From JAVBNA01 sp031551875 (GTDB lineage: Bacteria > Bacillota > Clostridia > Oscillospirales > Acutalibacteraceae): DNA of 64,000 nucleotides. The stretch's first letter is position 1. Every line of letters begins with the position of its first letter. Below the pieces are notes generated by a model. That model ran no database searches. It worked only from the letters and a program-made list of their open reading frames with translations, and was not told where the DNA came from. Where the stretch lies: NCBI GenBank assembly GCA_031551875.1, contig JAVBNA010000020.1, forward strand, positions 1 through 64,000. Direction: 5' to 3'. Below are positions 1 to 7,699 of the stretch, piece by piece. The position numbers and the translations under genes are program-made.

Positions 1-64
1 GTATCCGGTCTTCTATGTTCAATATTTCTACCGTGGCTCGCAGGTCAAATCCTTTTTCCAGCAT
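1..64 (-). CDS. N-terminal fragment of an unidentified protein
   Basis: The minus strand has an ATG at 64 preceded by AAGGGTG about seven bases upstream, and the frame stays open for the 21 codons to the window edge. The residues visible (start MLEKGFDLRATVEILN) do not identify a family. The gene begins just past a terminator hairpin, so it is probably its own transcription unit. Only the start and ribosome-binding site support it. Confidence 0.45.
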   Translation of the reverse strand, partial: MLEKGFDLRATVEILNIEDRI

Positions 65-102
65 TACAATCACCCTTATATATTTTACCATATCTACGTA
101 AA

Positions 103-166
103 AAAGCCCAGCTTATGCTGGACTTTTTTGACAGGCTGAAAGGAAGAACCTGCGGGTTCTTCCTTT
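103..166 (-). terminator. Two stacked hairpins, intrinsic terminator of the lipoprotein gene
   Basis: Two hairpins lie between the lipoprotein stop and the next gene. The nearer one pairs 141-150 with 155-164 (GGAAGAACC arm). The farther one (about 105-126, AGTCCAGC arm) is followed on the minus strand by six T residues. The farther hairpin has A/T runs on both sides and could work in both directions. Confidence 0.7.
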
Positions 167-176
167 TATTATATAT

Positions 177-752
177 CTACTGCTCCGGCTTGACGGCCGC
201 CATCGCAAATGTAATCCTTCCGTCCTCCACGCGCATTTCATAGTGTGCACCGTCGTCCTCATACTCCTGATAGTAGCCGTTTTGCGGGCTGCTGACCGTT
301 GTGACGCCCAGCGCCCCGAGCACCTCCTTGATCTGCTCCGCATCGCGCCCGGCCGCCGCGTAGATGGCCACCGGAATCCCCGAGCCGAACTTCCCCGTTC
401 CTGAGGCGTCTTTTGCGCCCGAGCCAACTCCCCCTTCCGCATATACCAGATAAACGGCGGAGATCTGTCCGGTTTTGCGCCCACAATCAAACGCCAGAAG
501 GTTCTGCTTGTCAAACACATATGTGTAACGGGTATATGCGCCCGCTTCGCCCTTGCTCAGCTCACCGATTTCTAAACCCTCCACACCCGCCTCGGCGGTT
601 TTCTGATTGAATGCCTTACAGAAACCCTCCGCCGTGGCTTGAAATGTACCCCGTTCCCCCGCGGCGAGGGACAGCTTGAGCGGAATCTCCTGCGCGCAGC
701 CCTGGAGTAGCAGCACAAGCGCCGCACATAGTGCCAAAACGATTTTTTTCAT
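177..752 (-). CDS. Putative lipoprotein, unknown function
   Basis: A 191-residue protein with a short Lys-bearing N-terminus, a hydrophobic core and a lipobox ending LLQGC, so it should be cut before Cys19 and anchored on the outer face of the membrane. The mature part is mostly hydrophilic and contains a Gly-rich stretch near residues 107-122; no known domain was recognised. The ATG start follows a good AAAGGAGAG site. The gene stands alone, with a terminator after it and the 6S RNA gene upstream on the same strand. Export and lipid attachment are well supported; function is unknown. Confidence 0.75.
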   Translation of the reverse strand: MKKIVLALCAALVLLLQGCAQEIPLKLSLAAGERGTFQATAEGFCKAFNQKTAEAGVEGLEIGELSKGEAGAYTRYTYVFDKQNLLAFDCGRKTGQISAVYLVYAEGGVGSGAKDASGTGKFGSGIPVAIYAAAGRDAEQIKEVLGALGVTTVSSPQNGYYQEYEDDGAHYEMRVEDGRITFAMAAVKPEQ

Positions 753-795
753 TGGCTCTCCTTTCCGTGAGCGCCCGGCATTTTATGATTGTAAG

Positions 796-826
796 AAAAA
801 TCCGGAACATGACGTTCCGGATTTTT
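796..826 (-). terminator. Terminator of the 6S RNA
   Basis: A perfect 13-bp stem (796-808 with 814-826, AATCCGGAAC arm, 5-nt loop) starts immediately after the predicted 6S RNA 3' end. The outer A:T pairs supply a T run on the minus strand. Confidence 0.8.
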
Positions 827-1024
827 ATAAGATGCCCGCCCAGCCGTATCGCGCTGATAATAACCTGCCTACCATAAGCAGGTGGGTGCCCGCCCAGCTA
901 TTTCGCGCTCCCTTCTTCCGGCAAAGCCGGGAGGTCTGCAATCCATAGCCGGAGATACAAGCTCCCGATTATCAATTGTAGGGTTATAAAAGCGTCAGTC
1001 CGCGAACCGGGCAGAACAGTCTTA
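827..1024 (-). ncRNA. ssrS: 6S RNA
   Basis: About 195 nt of non-coding minus-strand sequence with its own promoter and terminator. 6S RNA binds the sigma-A RNA polymerase holoenzyme by imitating an open promoter. The fold seen fits: a closing stem (TGCCCG near 1013 with CGGGCA near 833), a long open middle, an apical hairpin built from CTCCC/GGGAG and CCGGC/GCCGG, and a side hairpin ACCTGC/GCAGGT in the 3' half. Position directly downstream of a DUF1292 gene is, from memory, usual for clostridial 6S RNA. The near-repeat AGCGCGA..GCTGGGCGGGCA occurs twice in the 3' half. Identification rests on layout and recalled sequence, not a covariance search. Confidence 0.72.
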
Positions 1025-1031
1025 CAACGTA

Positions 1032-1037
1032 ATTATA
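1032..1037 (-). promoter_or_regulatory. ssrS: -10 box of the 6S RNA promoter
   Basis: A perfect TATAAT on the minus strand places the start near 1024, just before the closing stem of the 6S RNA. No good -35 hexamer is visible. Confidence 0.55.
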
Positions 1038-1085
1038 TGTCGCCCACCTCAGAAAGTATACAGGAAATCTTTGGTTGCGACGGGA

Positions 1086-1385
1086 TTATTCCTCTGCTTC
1101 CGGCTCAAAGAAGTCAGCAAACTTGCTTTCAAACTCGGCGGCCAGCTGGTCGAGAAGCTCTTCGTCTTCCACTTCCTGCAGCTCTTCCTCACCGTCCACA
1201 CCGATCGATTCAAAGATGTAATAGACACCCTCGTCCTCAATCAGTTCCTCGGGCTCATCGAAAACCGGAAGAAGCGCGTAATATTCGTGCCCGTCCTTCT
1301 CCAGCGTCCCGATGATCTCAAATTCATGCTCATTTCCTTCATCATCTGAAAGAACCATCAACTCGGCCATATTTTCGTCCATCAT
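1086..1385 (-). CDS. DUF1292 domain protein
   Basis: A 99-residue, very acidic protein with the DUF1292 pattern: an opening LSDDEGNEHEFEIIGTLE block, a middle EYYALLPVFD block, and an acidic tail of Glu/Asp runs. In Clostridia this small protein commonly follows ireB and ruvX; its biochemical role is unknown. The start has AAAGGAAG about ten bases upstream and a second Met right after the first. A clear sigma-A promoter precedes it and the 6S RNA gene follows in the same direction, so here it appears to be transcribed alone. Confidence 0.85.
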   Translation of the reverse strand: MMDENMAELMVLSDDEGNEHEFEIIGTLEKDGHEYYALLPVFDEPEELIEDEGVYYIFESIGVDGEEELQEVEDEELLDQLAAEFESKFADFFEPEAEE

Positions 1386-1419
1386 ATAAAGAACACTTCC
1401 TTTCTTTGGTTCAAGTCAT

Positions 1420-1448
1420 ATTTTACCCTCACCGGGGCGTTTAGTCAA
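1420..1448 (-). promoter_or_regulatory. Sigma-A promoter of the DUF1292 gene
   Basis: TTGACT (1443-1448) and TAAAAT (1420-1425) on the minus strand are separated by exactly 17 bases and lie about 40 bases upstream of the DUF1292 start. Confidence 0.7.
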
Positions 1449-1582
1449 TAGAATTCTCAATATTTGCCAAGATATTCCCGTTCCATCGTAAAACACACTC
1501 TGCATACTCATGCATCTCCATTCATTTTACAGAATATTTAAACATATATAATAAAATATTAAAAATTTATTCACACAAACTG

Positions 1583-1611
1583 TTGACTTTGGCGTTTTGG
1601 CATGGTATGAT
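1583..1611 (+). promoter_or_regulatory. Sigma-A promoter of the large RNA
   Basis: TTGACT (1583-1588), a 17-base spacer and TATGAT (1606-1611) make a strong plus-strand promoter with a predicted start near 1618. No full-length gene follows; it opens the structured region to 2580. The 135 bases before it, back to the divergent DUF1292 promoter, are AT-rich and hold nothing else visible. Confidence 0.75.
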
Positions 1612-1686
1612 ATATTTGCAATAAGGGATATGTAGTAAGATAAAAAAATCTCTCATTTCTAGAGAGCATGTAAAGGGGTGAGTCCA

Positions 1687-1761
1687 ATGAACAATGAAAT
1701 AACGCACACTTCACACTCTGCTTCGTTGGACGAGGCAGAGCCGAAACAGCCCCTTGTATAG
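1687..1761 (+). CDS. Possible 24-residue peptide inside the large RNA
   Basis: An ATG with AAAGGGG eight bases upstream opens a 24-codon frame (MNNEITHTSHSASLDEAEPK...) ending in TAG. It is hydrophilic with no signal or membrane segment. The 10-bp hairpin at 1716-1740 lies within it, so the RNA fold and translation would compete. It may be a real small peptide, a leader peptide or chance. Confidence 0.25.
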   Translation: MNNEITHTSHSASLDEAEPKQPLV

Positions 1762-2541
1762 CGCGGAACAAAATGCCTGAGCTTTGAATATCGGAAAGGA
1801 GCTCGTAAAACGGCATAAGCTTCCTATTTCTACCAGAGATAATTTGGTTTGTTTTGAAAAGGCTGTTTTGGGAAATGACCGCCCGCTCGGCGTTGTGAAC
1901 CGACGAAGGAAGAAAGAGCTACCGTGCAAGAGAATATCTTTTGGCGGATACGAATTCCGGAAAATGGTTAGCGGTCATCAATTGAATAGATATATCTCTA
2001 TGCAGTACGGCGAAGCCGCTCACAAATTGACGGCTGAGTATCGGGTTTCGATCTGTTTTTGGCAATTCGATTCGGTACATCCCTTGCATACGTGAGAAAA
2101 CTAGATATGCGCGTAAATCGGATTGTTGAGAACAAGCTGTAAGGACATATTTCGGAAGCTCGTTTCTAATTGAGAGCAATTCAGCGGTTTATTTCTTGTG
2201 ATGAAGATGTGTTGCAAGGTGCGATATTCAAAATCTCACGAAAGGACAAGAGAATCAGTATTCGTCGTACGCATAAACCCGGTCTTTTCCCCCTTCGCCT
2301 TGAAAAAGTGAAGGGAGGGCAACAGGTCGGATGGCAGCGGCCAAAAAACATTTCCCGGTGCTTTTACGCGCCCCGTTGTAAAGAAAGCGGAATGTGACAA
2401 AGGCGTCGGAGAAAAGGCTCTCTGCCATGAACAGGTAGAATCCATTCCGGGTAAAGCACCCGGTGATCAGGCATCTGTCCTAAAAAATGAATGGTAAAGG
2501 ACTGAGTCCAAAGTACAAGTTTCTTTAGCATCAAAATTCCA

Positions 2542-2577
2542 GAGGGTTGTGCGAATATTCGCACAACCCTCGTTTTT
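2542..2577 (+). terminator. Strong terminator of the large RNA
   Basis: A 14-bp-class perfect palindrome (GAGGGTTGTGCGAA arm, 2542-2571) followed by GTTTTTG on the plus strand. The convergent Rrf2 gene ends at 2586, so the hairpin may also serve it in the other direction. Confidence 0.85.
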
Positions 2578-2585
2578 GTTTCCGT

Positions 2586-2987
2586 TTATGTAGACTTCCG
2601 GGCAAAGGTCACCTCGTCGAGCTTTTCACGCACAATAAGCGAGATGTCGTTGAAAATACCGTAAAACCGGCAGATGCAGGTTTCGTTTCCCATCGTACAG
2701 GGGTATTCCTGTCCCAGGCAGCGGCTGAGCTGATAAGGTCCTTCAATGGCCTCAATGACCTGCCTCAGGGTAACCTCCTCCGGTGCGCGCGCGAGCATGT
2801 ACCCGCCCTTTGCGCCCTTGTACGATTTTGCGATACCGCCTGACACCAGGTTGCGCAGGATTTTCAGGGAAAAACGCTGCGGCACGCCGGTGCGCTCCGA
2901 CAGGGTACGCGCGTCGATGATTTTGTCCTCCTGTGCCAGCGCGTCCACAATGCGCACGGCATAGTCGGCTTCGAGCGTAATGTGCAT
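2586..2987 (-). CDS. Rrf2-family transcriptional regulator with Fe-S type cysteines
   Basis: A 133-residue Rrf2/IscR-type regulator: the N-terminal winged helix includes YAVRIVDALA and KGAKGGYML, and four cysteines lie at 90, 97, 104 and 106. Family members such as IscR and NsrR use three such cysteines to hold an Fe-S cluster that senses iron-sulfur status, NO or redox state, so this one probably does too. The start has GAAGGAGAT before ATG. It lies 18 bases after rpoD on the same strand and is probably cotranscribed with it. No isc/suf genes are near, so its targets are unknown. Confidence 0.85.
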   Translation of the reverse strand: MHITLEADYAVRIVDALAQEDKIIDARTLSERTGVPQRFSLKILRNLVSGGIAKSYKGAKGGYMLARAPEEVTLRQVIEAIEGPYQLSRCLGQEYPCTMGNETCICRFYGIFNDISLIVREKLDEVTFARKST

Positions 2988-3004
2988 GGCTGATCTCCTT
3001 CGTA

Positions 3005-4102
3005 TTAGTCGAGGAAGTCCTTGAGCTTCTTGCTCCGGCTGGGATGACGAAGCTTGCGCAGCGCCTTGGCTTCGATCTGTCGAATGCGCTCGCGGGTCAC
3101 GTTAAATTCCTTGCCCACCTCTTCGAGCGTCCTTGAACGCCCGTCCTCCAGCCCGAAGCGCAGGCGAAGCACCTTTTCCTCGCGTGGGGTCAGCGTATCG
3201 AGCACCTCGGACAGCTGCTCCTTGAGCAGGGTGTGCGAGGCCGCTTCCGCCGGCGCGGGCGCGTCGTCGTCGGGAATGAAGTCGCCGAGATGGCTGTCCT
3301 CCTCCTCGCCGATGGGGGTTTCCAGTGACACCGGCTCCTGCGCGACGCGGATGATCTCGCGCACCTTATCCACCGGCATCTCAAGCTCGAGCGCAATTTC
3401 GTCGGCCGTCGGCTCATGCCCGTTGGTGTGCAGCAGCTGACTGCTCACCTTTTTCACCTTGTTGATGGTCTCGACCATGTGCACCGGGATGCGGATCGTG
3501 CGTGCCTGGTCGGCGATCGCACGGGTGATGGCCTGACGAATCCACCATGTCGCGTAGGTGGAGAACTTGAAGCCCTTGGTGTAGTCGAATTTTTCCACCG
3601 CTTTGATGAGACCCAGGTTCCCCTCCTGAATCAGATCCAGAAACTGCATCCCACGGCCCAGATAGCGCTTGGCGATGCTGACCACCAGACGGAGGTTGGC
3701 CTCAGACAGGCGTTTTTTTGCCGCATCCTCCCCTTCGGAAATGCGGATTGCCAGGTCAATTTCCTCCTCGGGCGAGAGAAGCGGCACACGGCCGATCTCC
3801 TTGAGATAGACCTTGACTGGGTCGTCAATCGAGATGCCCTCGCTGGACAGCGAGGATTCCATGTCTCCCGACTGCCCCGGAGCGGCCGTAAGCTCGATCT
3901 CCTCCAGCTGGACATCCCCGAAGTCCTCCACAATTTCCACGCCGCTGGTTTCCAGTGTGTCGTAAAATTTTTCAATCTGATCGGGATCAAAGTCCAGCTC
4001 ACCCAGCGCGTCGAGTATCTCCTTGGTGCTCAGCTGCCCCTTGGAAGTGCCCAGCTCAATCAGGCCCTTGATTACGGTTTTCTTGTCCGGTGTGTTTATC
4101 AT
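3005..4102 (-). CDS. rpoD: RNA polymerase primary sigma factor (sigma-A)
   Basis: A 365-residue housekeeping sigma factor. Region 1.1 fills the first 60 or so residues; region 1.2 begins DPVKVYLKEIG near residue 92; region 2 holds NLRLVVSIAKRY, DLIQEGNLGL and the -10 recognition stretch TYATWWIRQAI; region 4.2 ends with VTRERIRQIEAKALRKLR, the -35 recognition helix. The length is typical of the short clostridial form. The start follows GGGGGAT. It sits in the common dnaG-rpoD order, 34 bases after dnaG. Confidence 0.97.
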   Translation of the reverse strand: MINTPDKKTVIKGLIELGTSKGQLSTKEILDALGELDFDPDQIEKFYDTLETSGVEIVEDFGDVQLEEIELTAAPGQSGDMESSLSSEGISIDDPVKVYLKEIGRVPLLSPEEEIDLAIRISEGEDAAKKRLSEANLRLVVSIAKRYLGRGMQFLDLIQEGNLGLIKAVEKFDYTKGFKFSTYATWWIRQAITRAIADQARTIRIPVHMVETINKVKKVSSQLLHTNGHEPTADEIALELEMPVDKVREIIRVAQEPVSLETPIGEEEDSHLGDFIPDDDAPAPAEAASHTLLKEQLSEVLDTLTPREEKVLRLRFGLEDGRSRTLEEVGKEFNVTRERIRQIEAKALRKLRHPSRSKKLKDFLD

Positions 4103-4136
4103 TCTTTATCCCCCGTTTTCTTTTGCGTCTTTCTTC

Positions 4137-5894
4137 TCACTTTTTGCGCTCGCGCAGATTTTTGAGATATGCCTGTATGTCGTCAGGGTCGGCGTCTGCC
4201 GTCACCGCCTGTTTTTCTTTTTCCTGTCTGATTACGCGTATATAATCCGCCGCAACCGCGCTGTCATTCGCATTCTCCGCCGCCTTGGCGAGCATCATCG
4301 CGATCCGGCTGACCTCGCCCTCGGAAAACTCTTCGGACAGCTCCATGAGGGAAAAGCCTCTGCCCTCCTCCGCCCGCCTCAGGATGGCCTCATAGACACG
4401 CTGGTTAAAGCCTGTCACCATATCCTGCGCGTTGAGCCTGCTCTGTGGATGTTTTACTTTGTCCGGATTATGCATCAGATATGCAAGCAAAGCCTCTTCC
4501 GCCCGCGCCGCACGCAGGTTGAGCGCCCGTTCGGGGTTGATCTCGTCCCGCTGGCCGCCCATCTCGCGAGAAAGAGCAGTAACCTCCTTTTTCTGACGGG
4601 TGCGCTCCTCCCGTTTCAGCTTTCCCTTGAGCTGGGTGAGGATGGCGCCCTTGTCCACCGAAAGCTCCTGCGCAAGCCGGGAGGCGTAGATGTCCCGCTC
4701 GATCGGGCTGTCCAGCGTCGCGAGGAAGTCCACTGCTTCACTAAGAAAGGCGACGCGGTCTGCGTCGGTTTCCCCGCCGTTATGCTTTTCCCGCAGCCGG
4801 GACAGTGTGAACTCCACCTCGTTTGGCGCACCCTCCAGCAGGTTTTTAAAGCGGATCGCGCCCTTGTCTTTTATGTAGTCGTCGGGGTCCTTCCCGTCGG
4901 GGATGCGCAGCACCTGCACCGTAAGCCCCGCCCGCCGGAGAATGGGAAGCGCCTTCTGCGTCGCGAGTGCGCCTGCCTGGTCGGCGTCATAGCACAGCAC
5001 CACCTTTTTTGTATAGCGTGAAAGCAGGTGCGCCTGCTCGACGGTGAGCGCTGTGCCCAGTGAGGCGACCGCCGTGCGGAAGCCAGCCTGATGCAGGGAT
5101 ATGACGTCCATATAGCCCTCCGCCAGAATGAGCTCCTCACTCTTTTCATTCTTGGCAAGGTTAAGAGCAAAAATGTTGTGACTCTTTTTATAGACCAGCG
5201 TGTCGGCCGTGTTGACATATTTTCTGGCCGCCTTGGCCTCAAGCACCCGCCCGCCGAAGGCAATCACATTGCCCCGCAGATCGATAATCGGGAACATTAC
5301 ACGGCCGCGGAAGATGTCAATGTGCCCGCCCGTTCGGCTTTGAGCCGCCAGATTGGCCGCCACAAGCTCACCCGGCTTAAAGCCCTTCTCTCCCAAGTGC
5401 TTGAGCAGCGCGTCCCACCGGTCGGGCGCATAGCCCAGCCCGAAACGCCGGATGGTCGCGTCCGACAGGGCGCGTCCGTGGAGGTATTCGAGCGCCTGAG
5501 CGTCCGTTTTCGAATAAAGCTGTGCGTGGAAGAAGCGCGCCGCTTCGACATTGGCCTCCAGAATGCGCCGCCGGGTCCCCGACAGCCCGTCGTCATAGCT
5601 GCCCTCGGGCACGGTCATGCCCGCCCGCTGGGCCAGAAAGCGCACTGCCTCCATATAGTCAAGATTCTCAATTTTTTTGATAAAGGTCACTGTGTCCCCG
5701 CCCGAATTACAGCCAAAGCAAAAAAAGGAATCGTTATCGGGGTACACGGTAAATGAGGGGGTCTTTTCACTGTGGAAAGGACACAGCCCCACACGGTTGC
5801 GCCCCGCCCGCTTGAGATTGACATAGGACGAGACCACCTCCTCGATGGGGCTTCTTATTTTCAGTTCCTGCAAAAAGCTGTCCGGCAGGGCCAT
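4137..5894 (-). CDS. dnaG: DNA primase
   Basis: A 585-residue primase that makes RNA primers at the replication fork. The CHC2 zinc finger is intact (Cys38, His41, Cys59, Cys62). The TOPRIM core follows, with LILAEGYMDVISLHQ carrying the catalytic Glu and CYDADQAG the metal-binding aspartates. The C-terminal third is less conserved, as expected for the DnaB-helicase binding domain. The gene lies 9 bases after dgt and just before rpoD in one minus-strand unit. The length is normal and nothing looks damaged. Confidence 0.97.
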   Translation of the reverse strand: MALPDSFLQELKIRSPIEEVVSSYVNLKRAGRNRVGLCPFHSEKTPSFTVYPDNDSFFCFGCNSGGDTVTFIKKIENLDYMEAVRFLAQRAGMTVPEGSYDDGLSGTRRRILEANVEAARFFHAQLYSKTDAQALEYLHGRALSDATIRRFGLGYAPDRWDALLKHLGEKGFKPGELVAANLAAQSRTGGHIDIFRGRVMFPIIDLRGNVIAFGGRVLEAKAARKYVNTADTLVYKKSHNIFALNLAKNEKSEELILAEGYMDVISLHQAGFRTAVASLGTALTVEQAHLLSRYTKKVVLCYDADQAGALATQKALPILRRAGLTVQVLRIPDGKDPDDYIKDKGAIRFKNLLEGAPNEVEFTLSRLREKHNGGETDADRVAFLSEAVDFLATLDSPIERDIYASRLAQELSVDKGAILTQLKGKLKREERTRQKKEVTALSREMGGQRDEINPERALNLRAARAEEALLAYLMHNPDKVKHPQSRLNAQDMVTGFNQRVYEAILRRAEEGRGFSLMELSEEFSEGEVSRIAMMLAKAAENANDSAVAADYIRVIRQEKEKQAVTADADPDDIQAYLKNLRERKK

Positions 5895-5903
5895 GTGATA
5901 TTC

Positions 5904-6902
5904 TCACCCATTCCATGATTTCGGTACATACAATTCTTTAAATAGCGTGATGGCATACCGGTCGGTCATGCCCGCGATAAAATCGCACACCGCGCGCTCC
6001 AGCCCCTCCTGCCAGGTGATGGTCTGATATTCCAGGGGAAGCTCCATCGGGCAGGCGACGAAGTGGTTGTACAGCGCAGTGATCACGCCGGGCACCTTGC
6101 TTTCCTCTCCCTTGGCGACCGGGTTCAAATAGACCTGGTCAAACATAAAGCCGTGCAGCTCGGAAAATGCCGTCTGCACTGCCTCGCCCATACAAAGCCT
6201 GTCCCCCTCGGTGTGCTCAATGATGGACATGACCAGTGTGTTGATGCGCTCGCTGCGGCGTCCGCCCAGCGTGTCGACAATATGACGAGGGATTGCGCTG
6301 TCCGAGAGGACACCTGCGCGGATCGCGTCGTCGATGTCGTGATTTATGTAGGCAATGCGGTCGGCCACGCGCACAATGCGTCCTTCAAGGGTTTTGGCTT
6401 CCTCCCCTTTGGTGTGGCAGCGGATGCCGTCAATGACCTCCCAGGTCAGGTTGAGCCCTTTGCCGTTCCCCTCCAGTTTTTCCACTACGCGCACGCTCTG
6501 TTCATAGTGGACAAAGCCCAGCGCGGACACGTCGTCAAGCGCCCGCTCACCGGCGTGTCCGAAGGGGGTGTGCCCCAGGTCGTGCCCCAGTGATATCGCC
6601 TCAGTCAAGTCCTCGTTGAGACGCAGCGCCCGGGCAATCGTACGGGCAATCTGCGAAACCTCCAGCGTGTGGGTCAACCGCGTGCGGTAATGATCCTGTT
6701 CCGGACACAGGAAAACCTGCGTCTTGTGCTTGAGTCGCCGGAAGGATTTCGAGTGCAGAATCCGGTCGCGGTCGCGCTGAAACTCGGTGCGCACCTCGCA
6801 CTTATCTTCTTCTCTCGCCCGTCCGCGGCTGCCCGCTGACAGCGCGGCATACTCCGAGAGCGTACTCCTCTCGAGCTGCTCGGTTCTCTCACGGATGGCC
6901 AT
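5904..6902 (-). CDS. dgt: Deoxyguanosinetriphosphate triphosphohydrolase-like protein
   Basis: A 332-residue HD-domain dNTPase of the dGTPase-like group, which cuts dNTPs to nucleoside and triphosphate. The metal ligands are visible in RTRLTHTLEVSQIAR and LGHDLGHTPFGHAGE, followed by HYEQSVRVVEKLE. A TTG nine codons upstream is in frame, but ATG at 6902 has GGAAGGGG six bases before it and is preferred. It is first in the dgt-dnaG-rpoD-rrf2 unit, an order seen in many Clostridia. Substrate preference cannot be read from sequence. Confidence 0.93.
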   Translation of the reverse strand: MAIRERTEQLERSTLSEYAALSAGSRGRAREEDKCEVRTEFQRDRDRILHSKSFRRLKHKTQVFLCPEQDHYRTRLTHTLEVSQIARTIARALRLNEDLTEAISLGHDLGHTPFGHAGERALDDVSALGFVHYEQSVRVVEKLEGNGKGLNLTWEVIDGIRCHTKGEEAKTLEGRIVRVADRIAYINHDIDDAIRAGVLSDSAIPRHIVDTLGGRRSERINTLVMSIIEHTEGDRLCMGEAVQTAFSELHGFMFDQVYLNPVAKGEESKVPGVITALYNHFVACPMELPLEYQTITWQEGLERAVCDFIAGMTDRYAITLFKELYVPKSWNG

Positions 6903-6984
6903 AGGCACCCCTTCCCTTTCATGGCACAAAAAATGCGCATTTTGCCTCTATATGATATATACTGCTTTGCTTCGCAAAAAACCT

Positions 6985-7623
6985 CTATTTCCCGCAAATC
7001 TCTTGAAATCGGTAAAAACGCTCCCCGTGGGGCACCGCCTGCACCGCACCGCTTGTCGCGTCGGCCAGTGTTTTTTGCAGCGCCTCTACACCCTCCCCCG
7101 GCAGGTGAAAGGCGATTTCCACCTCGTCGGTGTACGCCGTGTCATCGATTACGCCGTCCGCCGCAGGGATGAGGGACGCGATTCGCCCGTACTGGTTGTA
7201 GTCGCAGCGCAGCACCATCTCCTTGCATTTGAGCATACGTATGATTCCGCCCGCGTCCAGCGCGATTTTCGCACCATGGGAATAGGCGCGCACCAGTCCA
7301 CCCGCGCCCAGCAGCACCCCGCCGAAATAGCGTGTCACCACAACCGCCAGATCGGTCACACCCGACTTGAGCAGCACCTCCAGCACCGGCACGCCCGCCG
7401 TGCCCGACGGCTCTCCGTCGTCCGAATAACGGCGCTGCTGCCCTTCCCTGAGCACATACGCATAGACATTGTGGGCGGCGTCCCAGTGCTTGGATTTGAT
7501 TTCGCTGATAAACGCGACCGCCTCTTCTTCGCAGGTCACCGGCCTGCAATAGCCGATGAAACGGGAACGGCGCTCGACAAATTCATCGCTGGCGGCCTTA
7601 ACTATGGTCAGATATTCATTCAT
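6985..7623 (-). CDS. YigZ/IMPACT family protein
   Basis: A 212-residue YigZ-type protein: the UPF0029/Impact N-terminal domain carries RRSRFIGYC, KHWDAAHNVYAY, the signature DDGEPSGTAGVPVLEVL and VTRYFGGVLLGAGGLVRAY; the C-terminal part is the usual DUF1949 domain. The family is implicated in translation control and stress but its bacterial role is poorly known. The ATG at 7623 with AGAGG just upstream gives the usual family N-terminus; an upstream in-frame start would add 13 atypical residues. It lies between the hpf terminator and dgt. Confidence 0.9.
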   Translation of the reverse strand: MNEYLTIVKAASDEFVERRSRFIGYCRPVTCEEEAVAFISEIKSKHWDAAHNVYAYVLREGQQRRYSDDGEPSGTAGVPVLEVLLKSGVTDLAVVVTRYFGGVLLGAGGLVRAYSHGAKIALDAGGIIRMLKCKEMVLRCDYNQYGRIASLIPAADGVIDDTAYTDEVEIAFHLPGEGVEALQKTLADATSGAVQAVPHGERFYRFQEICGK

Positions 7624-7639
7624 TTCCTCTGCCCTTTTC

Positions 7640-7678
7640 CATAAAACCGCCCATGAAAGCATTCTTTCATGGGCGGGA
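7640..7678 (-). terminator. Terminator of hpf
   Basis: A perfect 13-bp stem (7647-7659 with 7664-7676, CCGCCCATGAAAG arm, 4-nt loop) followed by TTTTAT on the minus strand, about 24 bases after the hpf stop. Confidence 0.85.
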
Positions 7679-7699
7679 AATTTCTGCTAATAAAGAGAA

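Larger units (their letters stand above)
1618..2580 (+). ncRNA. Candidate large structured RNA, about 960 nt
   Basis: A region with promoter and terminator, no convincing long coding frame, and lower G+C than its neighbours. It is packed with helices: 1650-1654/1662-1666; 1716-1725/1731-1740 (10 bp); 1773-1777/1812-1816 enclosing 1779-1782/1801-1804; 1875-1882/1971-1978 (8 bp, enclosing smaller hairpins); 1979-1983/2025-2029 enclosing a CGGC-GAA-GCCG hairpin at 2008-2018; 2063-2072/2116-2125 (10 bp, one G-U); 2291-2296/2310-2315; 2447-2452/2458-2463. RNase P, tmRNA and SRP signatures were not found. Size and layout recall the large ornate RNAs (OLE, ROOL, GOLLD), but no match can be claimed. 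A decayed gene is the main alternative. Confidence 0.6.

Noticed and set aside
1784..2397. Open frames of 60-100 codons on both strands within the large-RNA region (1784-2095 plus, 1919-2179 minus, 2170-2397 plus)
   Set aside because: They start at TTG or ATG without ribosome-binding sites, overlap the helices, and read like random protein with mixed Trp, Cys and charged residues.
1618..2580. RNase P RNA, tmRNA, SRP RNA or a group I/II intron as identity of the large RNA
   Set aside because: The RNase P core (GAGGAAAGTCC-type), the tmRNA alanine-like ends, the SRP loop and intron domain V patterns were not found.
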